Shown: positions 1 to 8,533, counted from the stretch's first letter. The stretch: DNA of 64,000 bases from Aquipuribacter sp051216895 (GCF_051216895.1 NZ_JBPKAO010000012.1:62001-126000); one strand, 5' to 3'. Made by a program: numbers and translations. The notes: generated from the sequence alone by a model not told the origin.

Positions 1-547
1 GTCCGGGCGGATCGGCGTGCCGCCCACCAACGGCTCGTTCCAGGACTTCGTCACCGCGCTGCGCGAGACCGAGGGCGACGACGCCGCCGCCGAGTGGCTC
101 GCGGGCATCGTCGCCAACGAGCCCGTCGCCTACTCCAACAACACCGCCACCCTGCAGGCCGTCGCGGCCGGCGAGGTCGAGGTCGGCCTCATCAACCACT
201 ACTACAACTACCGGGCCCTGGCCGAGGACCCGTCGCTGCCGACGGTGAACCACTTCTTCGCCCCCGGTGACATCGGCAACCTGAACATCGTCACCGGCGT
301 GGCCGTGGTCGAGACCACCGACGACGCCGAGCTGGCCAACGACTTCGTCGAGTTCATGCTCGGCGAGGAGGCGCAGACGTTCTTCAGCGAGGAGACCTTC
401 GAGTACCCGCTGGTCGAGGGCGTCGAGCCGGGCACCGACCTGCCTCCCATCGCCGACCTGGGCATCGCGACGTTCGACGTCAACAGCCTCGGCGGCGGGC
501 TCGAGCGCACGCAGGAGCTCATCGCCGAGTCCGGCCTCGAGGGCTGA
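1..547 (+). CDS. Ferric-iron ABC transporter substrate-binding protein, C-terminal part
   Basis: The reading frame is open from the left edge (first full codon at base 2), so the N-terminus lies outside the window. About 181 residues are visible. The sequence resembles the C-terminal lobe of FbpA/FutA-type periplasmic or lipoprotein iron(III)-binding proteins: VGLINHYYNYRAL, with the paired tyrosines that usually coordinate iron, then GNLNIVTGVAVV, then the closing helix DDAELANDFVEFMLGEEAQTFF. It is followed at once by a two-domain permease of the same transporter type. The GTG at 17 is internal and is not the start. I infer iron uptake from family resemblance; a related anion or thiamine-type ligand is less likely because of the Tyr pair. 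Confidence 0.85.
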   Translation, partial: SGRIGVPPTNGSFQDFVTALRETEGDDAAAEWLAGIVANEPVAYSNNTATLQAVAAGEVEVGLINHYYNYRALAEDPSLPTVNHFFAPGDIGNLNIVTGVAVVETTDDAELANDFVEFMLGEEAQTFFSEETFEYPLVEGVEPGTDLPPIADLGIATFDVNSLGGGLERTQELIAESGLEG

Positions 548-647
548 GGCAGCCATCACCGTCACGCAGGACCCGCTGAGCGCCGCCGCCCCCACCGGGC
601 GGCGGCGCTCAGCCGCGCGACGACCGTGGCTGCTGCAGGTCGCCGTC

Positions 648-2186
648 GTGCTGACCGGCCTGGTGTTCGCCTCACCCGCGTTCTTCCTGCTGTGGGAGTC
701 GGTCCGCCTCGGCGGGGACCTGGTGGCGGTGGTGGCCACCAGCGACGTCCTCGCCCCGCTGGCCCGCTCGCTGCTGCTGGCCTCGGCCTGCGCCGTGGGC
801 TGCATGGCGCTGGGCACGACGCTGGCGGTCCTCGTCTCGCGGACGGACGTGCTCGGCCGCGACGTGCTGCGGGTCGCCCTGGCGATGCCCATCGTGGTGC
901 CCAGCTTCGTCGGGGCGACGGCGCTCATCGCGGCCACCGGCCGGGGCGGGCTGGTGCCGTTCGTGCCCCGCCCGGAGGGGTTCCTGGGCGCGTTCACGGT
1001 CCTGACCGTGCTCAGCTACCCCTACGTCTACCTGCTCGTGCTGGCCCGGCTCCGGCACACCCCGCGCAGCCACGAGGAGGCCGCCCGGCTGCTGGGCGCC
1101 GGCACGTGGCGGACCATGACCACCGTGCTGCTGCCGCAGCTGCGTCCGGCGGCCTCGGCCGGCGGCCTGCTGGTGTTCCTGTACGTGCTCAGCGACTTCG
1201 GCGCCGTCGCGCTGCTGCGCTACGACACCATCACCCGGGTCATCTACTCGACGCGGTTGCTGGACCGGACCACGTCGGTGACGCTGGGGCTGTTCCTGGC
1301 CGTGCTGGCGATCGGGGTCACCCTGCTGGCCCGATCGGCCGCGCCGGAGCCCCCCGGGCCCAAGCCGGCCAAGGCCGCGCAACGGGTCCGCCTGGGCCGG
1401 TGGCGCCTGCCCGTCAGCCTGCTGCCGTGGGCGGTCCTGCTCGTCGGGCTCGTCGGTCCCGTCGTGGTGTTCGCGACCTGGGCGCTGCGAGGCTCGACCG
1501 CCGTCGGGTTCGGCTACAGCGGCCCCGGGGACTCCCTGGCGTTCCTCGTCGAGCCGACCCTGAGCTCCGCAGGAGCGGCCGTGACCGCGGCCGCGGTGGC
1601 GATCGTCCTGGTGCTGCCCCTGGCCGTGGCCTCGGTGCGGCGTCCGGACCGGTTGTCGCGCGGCGTCGTCGCGGTCGTCACCAGCGTGTTCGCCCTGCCG
1701 GGGCTGCTCGTGGCCCTCACGCTGGTGTTCGTCGCGCTGTCGGCGCCCGGCCCCCTGGGTGCGCTGTACCAGACGTTCCCGCTGCTGATCCTGGGCTACG
1801 TGCTGCACTTCGGCGCCCAGGCGCTGCGCTCGTCGCAGACGGCGCTGGCCGGGGTCCCCGTCCGGCTGGACGAGGCGGCGCGGACGCTCGGGGCCTCGCC
1901 GGCCCGCCGCTTCCTCACCGTCGACCTGCCCCTGGTGGCGCCGGGCCTGGCCGCCGGCGCCGGCCTCGTCCTGCTGAGCACGCTGAAGGAGCTGCCGGCG
2001 ACGGCGCTGCTGGCCCCCCCGGGGTTCCAGACGCTGGCGACCCGGATCTTCAACGCCGCCCAGGACGGGTTCTTCGCCGAGGTGGGGGTGACGTCACTGG
2101 TCCTGCTGGTGATGTCGACGGCGCTGACGTGGGTCCTGGTGCTGCGCCCGGAGCTGACCGGCGGACGCGGCCGGGGCTCGTCGTGA
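648..2186 (+). CDS. Iron(III) ABC transporter permease, fused two-domain type
   Basis: Membrane protein of at least 512 residues with two copies of the binding-protein-dependent permease fold, like FbpB. Each half carries an EAA loop that docks the ATPase: EEAARLLGAG near residue 143 and DEAARTLGAS near residue 407. The end of the second half (LSTLKELPATALLAP) is typical of FbpB. It follows the binding protein directly. Coding character continues upstream of GTG 648 to about 549 (reading through RRPWLLQVAV, the start of the first membrane helix), yet no ATG, GTG or TTG is present there. The true start may therefore be a rare codon such as CTG 576 or ATC 555. No ATP-binding subunit follows; it must lie upstream or elsewhere. 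Confidence 0.85.
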   Translation: MLTGLVFASPAFFLLWESVRLGGDLVAVVATSDVLAPLARSLLLASACAVGCMALGTTLAVLVSRTDVLGRDVLRVALAMPIVVPSFVGATALIAATGRGGLVPFVPRPEGFLGAFTVLTVLSYPYVYLLVLARLRHTPRSHEEAARLLGAGTWRTMTTVLLPQLRPAASAGGLLVFLYVLSDFGAVALLRYDTITRVIYSTRLLDRTTSVTLGLFLAVLAIGVTLLARSAAPEPPGPKPAKAAQRVRLGRWRLPVSLLPWAVLLVGLVGPVVVFATWALRGSTAVGFGYSGPGDSLAFLVEPTLSSAGAAVTAAAVAIVLVLPLAVASVRRPDRLSRGVVAVVTSVFALPGLLVALTLVFVALSAPGPLGALYQTFPLLILGYVLHFGAQALRSSQTALAGVPVRLDEAARTLGASPARRFLTVDLPLVAPGLAAGAGLVLLSTLKELPATALLAPPGFQTLATRIFNAAQDGFFAEVGVTSLVLLVMSTALTWVLVLRPELTGGRGRGSS

Positions 2187-2204
2187 CGTGCTCGTGAGGT
2201 CCGG

Positions 2205-2957
2205 GTGACCTCCTCCTACGAGCAGCCGCGGCTGGCCGCGCTGTACGACGTGGAGAACCCGGGCCGCTGGGACCAGGACTTCTACCTGGCGCTGGCGCTC
2301 GAGCTCGGCGCCGTCGACGTGGTGGACCTGGGCTGCGGCACCGGGGTGCTGGCGGTCGCGCTGGCGGCCCGCGGTCTGCGGGTCACCGGCGTGGACCCCG
2401 CCGCCGCCATGCTCGAGCTGGCCCGACGCCGCCCCGGGGCGGAGCGGGTCGCCTGGCGGCAGGGGCACGTGGGCGACCTGCCGGACGCCGCCGCCGACCT
2501 GGTGGTGATGAGCGGGCACGTCGCCCAGCTGTTCGAGACCGACGCCGACTGGCAGCAGGCGCTGGTCGACGTCCGACGTGCCCTGCGGGTCGGCGGCCAC
2601 CTGGCCTTCGAGATGCGCGACCCGGCCGCCCGGGCGTGGCGGGGCTGGACCCCGCAGACGACCCGCGAGGTCCTGGCCCACCCCGACGGCGGCCGGTACG
2701 AGGCGTGGGTGGAGGTGGTGCAGGAGACGGTCGACGCCACCGGCACGACCGTGGTGCTGCACGGGCACACCGTGCTGCCCACCGGGGAGCACGTCGTCAC
2801 GCCCGAGACGCTGCGCTTCCGCGGCCAGGAGCGGCTGACGGCGGACCTGGCCGCGGTGGGTCTGCCCGTGCTGCGCACCTGGGGCGACTGGGACCGTTCC
2901 GAGGTGGGGGCGGGCACCCTGGAGCTGATCGTGCTGGCCCGCACCGACGGGGTGTGA
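2205..2957 (+). CDS. Class I SAM-dependent methyltransferase
   Basis: 250 residues. The SAM-binding motif VVDLGCGTGVLA lies at about residues 39-50, followed by the acidic loop GVDPAAAMLELAR and a late strand LRVGGHLAFEMRDP. This is the seven-strand Rossmann methyltransferase fold of the Methyltransf_11/25 kind. The substrate cannot be told from sequence. The GTG start at 2205 has GAGGT about five bases upstream, and the gene begins 18 bases after the permease stop, so it is probably co-transcribed with the iron transporter genes. The end converges on the Nudix gene with only seven bases between the two stops and no evident terminator. Confidence 0.85.
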   Translation: MTSSYEQPRLAALYDVENPGRWDQDFYLALALELGAVDVVDLGCGTGVLAVALAARGLRVTGVDPAAAMLELARRRPGAERVAWRQGHVGDLPDAAADLVVMSGHVAQLFETDADWQQALVDVRRALRVGGHLAFEMRDPAARAWRGWTPQTTREVLAHPDGGRYEAWVEVVQETVDATGTTVVLHGHTVLPTGEHVVTPETLRFRGQERLTADLAAVGLPVLRTWGDWDRSEVGAGTLELIVLARTDGV

Positions 2958-2964
2958 AGCCGGC

Positions 2965-3420
2965 TCAGCCGTCCCGCAGCCAGGGCTGCAGCAACCGCAC
3001 CACGCCGGGCGGGTACAGCGGCACCGGGCCGTGCAGGACCGTCGCCCCAGGCACCCAGTGCACGGTGCTGGTGGTGCCGGGGATCGTGCCCAGGTCGTCC
3101 CGGTCCAGGACGTGGGGGTCGTCGACCCGGCCCACGTGCACCGCGAGCAGCTCGTGGCCCGGGGCGCCCTCGAACGTGAACAGGTTCTCCACCCAGCCCA
3201 GCAGCCGCACGTCCAGCAGCTGGGCCGACAGCTCCTCCTGCCACTCGCGGACGACGGCCTGCTCCGCGGTCTCGCCGAAGTCGATGCCACCGCCGATCAG
3301 CCGGTGGAACGTCAGCGCGCGGCTCTCGTCCCGCCCCCGCTGCACCAGCACCGCGCCGTCGGCGCGCCGGACCGCGGCCAGGGCCACGGGGCGCAGCCGT
3401 CGCTTGCGCGGCTTGCTCAC
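2965..3420 (-). CDS. Nudix hydrolase
   Basis: 151 residues with a complete Nudix box (G44, E50, R58-E59, E62-E63, in GGGIDFGETAEQAVVREWQEEL), so the metal-binding catalytic helix is intact. Nudix enzymes hydrolyse nucleoside diphosphates linked to another moiety; the substrate is unknown here. The stretch VAVHVGRVDDPHVLDRDDLG resembles the small Nudix proteins annotated as general NUDIX domain proteins. A strong ribosome binding site (GGAGGAG) lies upstream of GTG 3420. It is 42 bases downstream of the ATP-grasp gene on the same strand, so the two probably share a transcript at the tail of the cobalamin operon or from their own promoter. Confidence 0.85.
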   Translation of the reverse strand: MSKPRKRRLRPVALAAVRRADGAVLVQRGRDESRALTFHRLIGGGIDFGETAEQAVVREWQEELSAQLLDVRLLGWVENLFTFEGAPGHELLAVHVGRVDDPHVLDRDDLGTIPGTTSTVHWVPGATVLHGPVPLYPPGVVRLLQPWLRDG

Positions 3421-3462
3421 GGGCTGCTCCTCCGAACCACCCGCAGACCGTAGGCCTGACGC

Positions 3463-4278
3463 TCAGCCGGCGGCCAGGTGGCCCAGCAGGTGGGCGGCGA
3501 CCTGCTCGGCGGCGCCGACGACCCCGCGGTAGCCCGGCAGCACGTTGACGTCGACCACGACCGGTCCTCGCGGTCCCAGCAGCACGTCGACGCCGTACAG
3601 GTGCAGCCCCAGTGCCTCGCCGACCGCGCGGGCCAGGTCCACGAGCTCGGCGTCCGGGTCGAAGGGCCGGCCCGGCGGGCGCCCGCCACCGGCCTGCTCG
3701 TGCCGCAGCGGGGCGTGCTTGAGCAGACCGGAGACGCGCCCGCCGGCGACGTAGAGCTTGCGGTCCCGGCCGTCGTGGTCGACGGGCTGCTGGGCCTGCC
3801 AGGGCCCCTCGAAGGGCGGCTCGTCGACCGGCCGCGGCAGCAGGACCACGCGCGCCGAGCGTCCGGGGCCGTCCCCGGCGGCCTTGACGACCCGAGGGCC
3901 TCGGGCCAGGTCGTCGCGGACCTGCGCCCACGTGGTCCAGGTGCGGCCGGCCGGCACGGGCAGACCCGCCCCGGCCAGCCGCCGGGCGACCGCCGTCCGG
4001 TCACCGGCGGCCGCGGCCGCGCCGGCCGGGTTGCAGCACCGGACCCCCTGCCGCTCGAGGTCGACCACGCTCGCCAGGGCATCGGGGCGCAGCCCCCGGT
4101 GGACGAGCAGGTCGGGGGCGGCGTCCGGTCGCAGCGCGTCCGGCTCGTCGTGCGGGAGCCGCACCTGGACGATGGCACCGGCGGCGCCGAGCCGGTCGGC
4201 GACCTCGGCCACCAGGGTCCCGGGTCGGGGCCGCTTGCCGACCGCGAGGACGACCCGGGGCGCGGAGGACGACGACAT
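3463..4278 (-). CDS. ATP-grasp domain protein (RimK-like ligase)
   Basis: 271 residues from ATG 4278 (MSSSSAPRVV); a GTG at 4305 would add nine residues. The C-terminal half has ATP-grasp hallmarks: WTTWAQVRDDLARGPRVVKA, where a lysine would contact ATP, then DRKLYVAGGRVSGLLKH, and finally GVDVLLGPRGPVVVDVNVLPGYRG, which supplies the metal-binding Asp and Asn. Such proteins join an amine to a carboxylate using ATP, as in RimK, or make related acyl-phosphate chemistry. The partner substrate is not evident. The gene sits behind the cobalamin genes, separated from cobC by a stem-loop at 4311-4341. It is not a known cobalamin step, so the link is positional only. Confidence 0.75.
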   Translation of the reverse strand: MSSSSAPRVVLAVGKRPRPGTLVAEVADRLGAAGAIVQVRLPHDEPDALRPDAAPDLLVHRGLRPDALASVVDLERQGVRCCNPAGAAAAAGDRTAVARRLAGAGLPVPAGRTWTTWAQVRDDLARGPRVVKAAGDGPGRSARVVLLPRPVDEPPFEGPWQAQQPVDHDGRDRKLYVAGGRVSGLLKHAPLRHEQAGGGRPPGRPFDPDAELVDLARAVGEALGLHLYGVDVLLGPRGPVVVDVNVLPGYRGVVGAAEQVAAHLLGHLAAG

Positions 4279-4310
4279 GCCCGCAGCCTGGGGCGGTCGC
4301 CCCACGAGCG

Positions 4311-4341
4311 CGATGAGACCGGCATGAGAACGGCCTCATCG
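4311..4341 (-). terminator. Stem-loop after cobC
   Basis: Inverted repeat read on the - strand as CGATGAGGCC, an 11-base loop, then GGTCTCATCG. It gives a 10-bp stem with one G-U pair. It starts eight bases past the cobC stop and ends just before the ATP-grasp start. There is no T-run, so it may act as a Rho-independent-like terminator of the GC-rich kind, a processing site or an operator. The role is inferred from position only. Confidence 0.45.
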
Positions 4342-4348
4342 CCGTCGG

Positions 4349-5419
4349 TCACCGTCCGGCGAGCACCGCACCCAGCGCGTCCAGCAACCGGTCGGTGACG
4401 GCGGGGTCCGGGTGCACGGCGACCCGGACGAACGAGGCGTCCAGGCCGGGGAAGGTGTCGGCCCGCCGGACGGCGACCCGGTGCTGCAGCAGGTCGGCCC
4501 GCAGGTCCCGGCCGGGGCAGCGGAGGAGGACGTAGTTGGTCTCCCCCGCCCACACCTGCAGGTCGAGGGCCCGCAGGGCCCGGACCAGCCGGGCGCGGGC
4601 GGTGTCGACCGCCGCGGTGCGCCGGCGCCGCTCCCGCTCCACCTCGTCGCGGTGGTCCGGCCCCAGCAGGCGCGTGATGACGGCGAGCGCGACGGAGCCG
4701 ACCGGCCACGGCTGCAGCACCGACGCGAGCGCCCGGACCGTGGCGGCGTCGGCCAGGACGTACCCCATCCGCAGGCCGGCGGCGCCCCACACCTTGGTCA
4801 GCGAGCGCACCTGCACGAGGCCCGGCAGGTCGTCCCGGACGGCGCTCAGGCCCAGCCCGTCGCCCGCGTGCTCGGCGAACGCCTCGTCCACCACGAGCGG
4901 GCGCGAGGGCCGGGCCAGCTGCCGCAGCAGGTCGAGGTCCTCGCTGCGCCCCGTGGGGTTGTCCGGGCGGCCCAGCACCACCAGGTCGGCCTGGTCGGGC
5001 ACCTGGCGGACGTCGAGGGCGAAGTCGTCCTGCGGTCGACGGACGACGCGGACCACGTCGTGCCCGGCCGAGCGGAGCGCGGCCTCGGGGGCGGTGAACG
5101 ACGGGTGGACCAGCGCGGCCCGGCTGCGCGGGGCCAGCGCGTGGGCCAGCGCCCAGAACGCCTCGGCGGCCCCGTTGACCAGCAGGACCTCGTCCGGGTC
5201 GACGCCGTGCCGCTGCGCCACCACGGCCCTGGCCACCCGCTGGTCCGGGTAGGCGGTGACGTCCACCCCGGCGAGCACCTCGCGCAGCCCCGGCGGCGGG
5301 TCGGGGTGCACGTTGACCGCGAGGTCCAGATGACCCGGAGGCACCTGGGTGTCGCCGTGCTCGTGCAGCCCGTCCCGACGCCGGGACCTCGGGGGCGACG
5401 GGTCAGAAGTCGATGCCAC
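4349..5419 (-). CDS. cobC: Threonine-phosphate decarboxylase-like aminotransferase (CobC type)
   Basis: 356 residues of PLP-dependent fold type I, HisC/CobD(Salmonella) family. The N-terminus GLHEHGDTQVPPGHLDLAVNV is typical of CobC. NPTG lies at about 154-157, the PLP-ring Asp at 178 (VVDEA) and the Schiff-base lysine at 209 (SLTKVWG). In this family the enzyme makes the aminopropanol-phosphate arm of cobalamin from L-threonine O-3-phosphate. The call rests on both similarity and place: it overlaps cobO by 17 bases and ends the cobD-cobQ-cobO run. A plain histidinol-phosphate aminotransferase is the alternative, but the context argues against it. Confidence 0.85.
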   Translation of the reverse strand: MASTSDPSPPRSRRRDGLHEHGDTQVPPGHLDLAVNVHPDPPPGLREVLAGVDVTAYPDQRVARAVVAQRHGVDPDEVLLVNGAAEAFWALAHALAPRSRAALVHPSFTAPEAALRSAGHDVVRVVRRPQDDFALDVRQVPDQADLVVLGRPDNPTGRSEDLDLLRQLARPSRPLVVDEAFAEHAGDGLGLSAVRDDLPGLVQVRSLTKVWGAAGLRMGYVLADAATVRALASVLQPWPVGSVALAVITRLLGPDHRDEVERERRRRTAAVDTARARLVRALRALDLQVWAGETNYVLLRCPGRDLRADLLQHRVAVRRADTFPGLDASFVRVAVHPDPAVTDRLLDALGAVLAGR

Positions 5420-6038
5420 GCTTGGCGCGCACCCCCGAGGCGTAGGCGTGCTTGACCAGTCGCATCTCGGTCACGGTGTCGGCCAGGTCGACCAGCTCGT
5501 CGGTGGCGTCGCGCCCGGTGCAGATGACGTTGGTGCGCGAGGCCCGCCCCCGGATGGCGGCGTACACGCGTTCGCCCTCGACCCAGCCGTAGGTGACCGG
5601 GTAGGTGACCTCGTCCAGGACGACCATGTCGTACTCGCCGCCGGCCAGGGCCGCCTCGGCAGCCCGCCACGCCTCGCGTGCGATGTCGGCGGAGCGGTCG
5701 AGGTCGTCGCTCTCCCACGTGAAGCCGTCGCCGATGGTCCACCACTCGACCCCGAGGCGGCGGCAGACGGCCTCCTCCCCCACGTGCCACTTGCCGGACT
5801 TCATGAACTGCACGACCAGGACGCGCCAGTCCCGGGCCACGGCGCGCAGCACGGTGCCGAAGGCGGAGGTGGACTTGCCCTTGCCGTGGCCGGTGTGGAC
5901 GAGCACGAGCGAGTCGACCCGGCGCGGCTCCGGCTTGTCGCGGGGCCCGCGACGGGGGACCGCGGTCCCGCCGGTCCCGTCGGTCGCGTCGGTCCTCTCG
6001 GTCTCGTCGGTCTCGGTGGTGGTCGGTTCCTCGGTCAC
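5403..6038 (-). CDS. cobO: Cob(I)yrinic acid a,c-diamide adenosyltransferase
   Basis: 211 residues from GTG 6038, which overlaps the cobQ stop as GTGA. A variable acidic, threonine-rich N-terminal 30 residues precedes VHTGHGKGKSTSAFG (residues 48-60). This is the CobO/BtuR P-loop, which unusually binds the ATP triphosphate in reverse. Downstream are VVQFMKSGKW, WTIGDGFTWE and VVLDEVTYPVTYGW, all standard for the family, and the ending VKHAYASGVRAKRGIDF. The enzyme transfers the 5'-deoxyadenosyl group to the corrin cobalt. It sits in the middle of the cobalamin operon, translationally coupled to cobQ above and cobC below. Confidence 0.95.
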   Translation of the reverse strand: MTEEPTTTETDETERTDATDGTGGTAVPRRGPRDKPEPRRVDSLVLVHTGHGKGKSTSAFGTVLRAVARDWRVLVVQFMKSGKWHVGEEAVCRRLGVEWWTIGDGFTWESDDLDRSADIAREAWRAAEAALAGGEYDMVVLDEVTYPVTYGWVEGERVYAAIRGRASRTNVICTGRDATDELVDLADTVTEMRLVKHAYASGVRAKRGIDF

Positions 6039-7495
6039 AGCAGGCCTCTCGTGAGTCGGCGGAGCAGGTCGGTGTCCAGGTGCGTCTCGACCGCGGCGGA
6101 CAGGGCGTCGAGCGTCTCCTCGAGGCGGTCGACCGGCCGGCGCCCGACGACCGCCTCGACCACGGCGGGGTCCTCGAGCGCGCCGTGGCCGGCCAGGCCG
6201 AGCACCGGACCGTGCGCCCAGCCGTGCTCCTCGCCCAGGACCGGGGCGACGGCCGGGGCCCCCTCGACCGCGCGGGTCGTGCCGTGGCGGATGTCGTAGC
6301 CCTTGACCTCCAGGCCGGACAACCGGGCCCACGGGGAGCCGACGGGCACCCGGAAGGTGGCCCGGGTGTGCGCGGTGCGCTTGGTCGCGGCGTAGGTGGT
6401 CTGCACGGGCAGCAGGGCCAGACCGGTCGTTCCCTGGCTGCCGCCGCCGACCGGCTCCGGGCCCAGCCGCTGACCCAGCATCTGCAGCCCGCCGCAGATG
6501 CCGAGCACGCGGCGGCCGGCGCTGACGCGGGCGGCCAGGGCACGGTCCAGGCCGCGGGCCCGCAGCCAGGCCAGGTCGGCGTGCACGTGCTTGGACCCGG
6601 GCAGCACCACCAGGTCCGCGTCGGTCACCGCGGCCGGGGAGTCCGCCCACCGCACCCGGGCCACGCCCGCCAGCAGGGTGAGCTCGTCGAGGTTGCTCGC
6701 GCTCGGGTAGCGGAGGACGGCGACGTCGGGCACGTCGCCCGCGCCCAGGTCGCCGTCCAGCAGGGGCGTCAGGTCGCGGGCGCCGTCCTCGTCGGGCAGG
6801 CGGTGGGCCAGCATGGGCATGACGCCCGCGTGGGCCATGCCCGTGCGGGCGCTCAGCTCGACCGGCGCCTCGCGCAGCAGGGCGGGGTCCCCGCGGAACT
6901 TGTTGAGGACGAACCCGGCGAGGCGGCCCCGGTCGGCCTCGTCCACCAGCAGCCAGGTGCCGAGCAGGTGGGCGAACGCGCCGCCGCGGTCGATGTCGGC
7001 GACCAGCAGGGCCGGGGCGTCGGCGTGGCGGGCCACCCGCAGGTTGGCCAGGTCGGTGTCGCGCAGGTTGGTCTCGGCCGGGCTGCCCGCGCCCTCGCAG
7101 ACGACCAGGTCGTGCTCGGCCAGCAGCGCGTCGAGGCCGGCGCTGATCGGGCCCCACAGCCCGGGCGGGCGGGCCGTCCAGCTGCGGCGGGAGAGCTCCT
7201 CGTCGACCCGGCCGAGCACGACGACCTGGCTGCCGTCGCGCTCGGGCTTGATCAGCACGGGGTTCATCCGGACGTCGGCCTCGACCCGGGCGGCGCGGGC
7301 CTGCAGCCACTGGGCGACCCCGATCTCCCCCGCGCCGGTCTCGCCGGCCCGCACGACGCGGGCGTTGTTGGACATGTTCTGGCCCTTGAAGGGCGCCACC
7401 CGCAGCCCCTGGTCGGCGTACCAGCGGCACAGGGCCGTCGCGAGCAGGCTCTTGCCGGCCCAGCTGGTGCAGCCGAGCACCATGACCGCGCTCAT
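6035..7495 (-). CDS. cobQ: Adenosylcobyric acid synthase (glutamine-hydrolysing)
   Basis: 486 residues, the usual size. The N-terminal dethiobiotin-synthase-like amidoligase half begins MVLGCTSWAGKS (P-loop at about 7-16) followed by APFKGQNMSNNARV, a CobQ hallmark. The C-terminal half is a class I glutamine amidotransferase with the nucleophile cysteine in LGICGGLQMLG and the CobQ-type GYDIRHGTTR. It amidates the b, d, e and g side chains of adenosylcobyrinic acid a,c-diamide. ATG 7495 overlaps the cobD stop by four bases, and its own stop overlaps the cobO start by four. Tight coupling is expected. Confidence 0.95.
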   Translation of the reverse strand: MSAVMVLGCTSWAGKSLLATALCRWYADQGLRVAPFKGQNMSNNARVVRAGETGAGEIGVAQWLQARAARVEADVRMNPVLIKPERDGSQVVVLGRVDEELSRRSWTARPPGLWGPISAGLDALLAEHDLVVCEGAGSPAETNLRDTDLANLRVARHADAPALLVADIDRGGAFAHLLGTWLLVDEADRGRLAGFVLNKFRGDPALLREAPVELSARTGMAHAGVMPMLAHRLPDEDGARDLTPLLDGDLGAGDVPDVAVLRYPSASNLDELTLLAGVARVRWADSPAAVTDADLVVLPGSKHVHADLAWLRARGLDRALAARVSAGRRVLGICGGLQMLGQRLGPEPVGGGSQGTTGLALLPVQTTYAATKRTAHTRATFRVPVGSPWARLSGLEVKGYDIRHGTTRAVEGAPAVAPVLGEEHGWAHGPVLGLAGHGALEDPAVVEAVVGRRPVDRLEETLDALSAAVETHLDTDLLRRLTRGLL

Positions 7496-8523
7496 GCGCA
7501 GGTCCGGGCGGGCAGGGTCCGGGCGGGCAGGGTCCGGTCGAGCCGGGTCCGGTCGAGCCGGGTCCGGGCGAGCTGCACCAGGCCCGCCGAGGCCCCGAGC
7601 AGGACCGCGGCCCGCACCGTCGTCAGCCGGAACAGCCGCAGCGCCGCCGCGGTGTCGTCGGGTCCCGCGGCCCTCGCGTGGGGGTTGAGGGCGTAGACCC
7701 CGGGCTTGTGCATCCGCACCCCGAGCCGCAGCGCCAGCGCGCCCATGGGCCAGCCCCCGTTGGGCGAGGGGGTCCGGGCCGCCTCGCGGGGCAGCCGGGC
7801 CAGCAGGCGGGGGTCGGGCCCGGCCAGCAGCAACCCGGTCAGCCGGGCGGGCAGCAGGTTCGCGGCGTCGTCGGCGCGCGCGGCCACCCACCCGGCGTGC
7901 TGCCACCGGGGGGTGCGGTAGCCCCACATCGCGTCGGCGGTGTTGACGAACCGGTACGCCGCCGCGGCACCCAGGCCACCGACGGCGTGGGCCAGGGCGG
8001 GCGCGACGACGGAGTCCGACAGGTTCTCCGACAGCGAGCCCAGCGCGGCGCCGCGCACCTGCTCCGCGTCCAGCGTGGCGGTGTCGCGGCTGACCAGACG
8101 GGACACCCGGTCGCGCCCGTGCCCGGTGGAGCGGGCCAGGGCCTGCTCCACCGCGGCGACCTCGTCGTGCAGCAGCCGCGCGGACAGCAGGGTCCACAGC
8201 ACCGCGGCCTGCACCGCGACGGCGCCCGGCCACGGCAGCCGGCGGGAGCAGCGGTCCAGCAGCGCACCGGTCGCGGCGCAGGCCACGACACCCAGGCCGA
8301 CGGTCGCGCCGCCGATCAGCGACGCCGGCAGCGGTGGCGCGGCCGGGACGCGCGACGCGGCCCGGTCCAGGTAGGTGCCCATGGCCACCACTGGGTGCCA
8401 GCGCGTCGGCGGCTCGCCGAGCACCTGGTCGAGCACGAGGGCGACGACGAGCGCGACCGGGCGGACCGACCAGCCGGTGCCGGTGCCGCCCGCCCCGGTC
8501 GACCGCACGCCCCCCGCGCTCAT
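7492..8523 (-). CDS. cobD: Adenosylcobinamide-phosphate synthase (CobD/CbiB)
   Basis: 343-residue membrane protein of the CobD/CbiB family. The beginning VALVLDQVLGEPPTRWHPVVAMG, the strongly conserved RDTATLDAEQVRGAALGSLSENLSDSVVAPA and YRFVNTADAMWGYRT are all diagnostic. It joins the aminopropanol(-phosphate) arm to cobyric acid. The last 20 or so residues (ARTRLDRTRLDRTLPARTLPARTCA) are encoded by short imperfect repeats of CCGGTCGAGCCGGGT/CCGGGCGGGCAGGGT type and look low-complexity. ATG 8523 lies 10 bases after the ATPase stop. Confidence 0.92.
   Translation of the reverse strand: MSAGGVRSTGAGGTGTGWSVRPVALVVALVLDQVLGEPPTRWHPVVAMGTYLDRAASRVPAAPPLPASLIGGATVGLGVVACAATGALLDRCSRRLPWPGAVAVQAAVLWTLLSARLLHDEVAAVEQALARSTGHGRDRVSRLVSRDTATLDAEQVRGAALGSLSENLSDSVVAPALAHAVGGLGAAAAYRFVNTADAMWGYRTPRWQHAGWVAARADDAANLLPARLTGLLLAGPDPRLLARLPREAARTPSPNGGWPMGALALRLGVRMHKPGVYALNPHARAAGPDDTAAALRLFRLTTVRAAVLLGASAGLVQLARTRLDRTRLDRTLPARTLPARTCA
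7500..7576 (-). repeat. 15-bp tandem repeats in the cobD 3' end
   Basis: On the + strand, GGTCCGGGCGGGCAG is repeated twice and then a GGTCCGGTCGAGCCG variant twice, followed by a partial copy. The repeat codes for the RTLPA / RTRLD five-residue units at the C-terminus of CobD. Since 15 is a multiple of three, copy-number change would alter length but not frame. Confidence 0.6.
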
Positions 8524-8533
8524 GACGGTCCCG

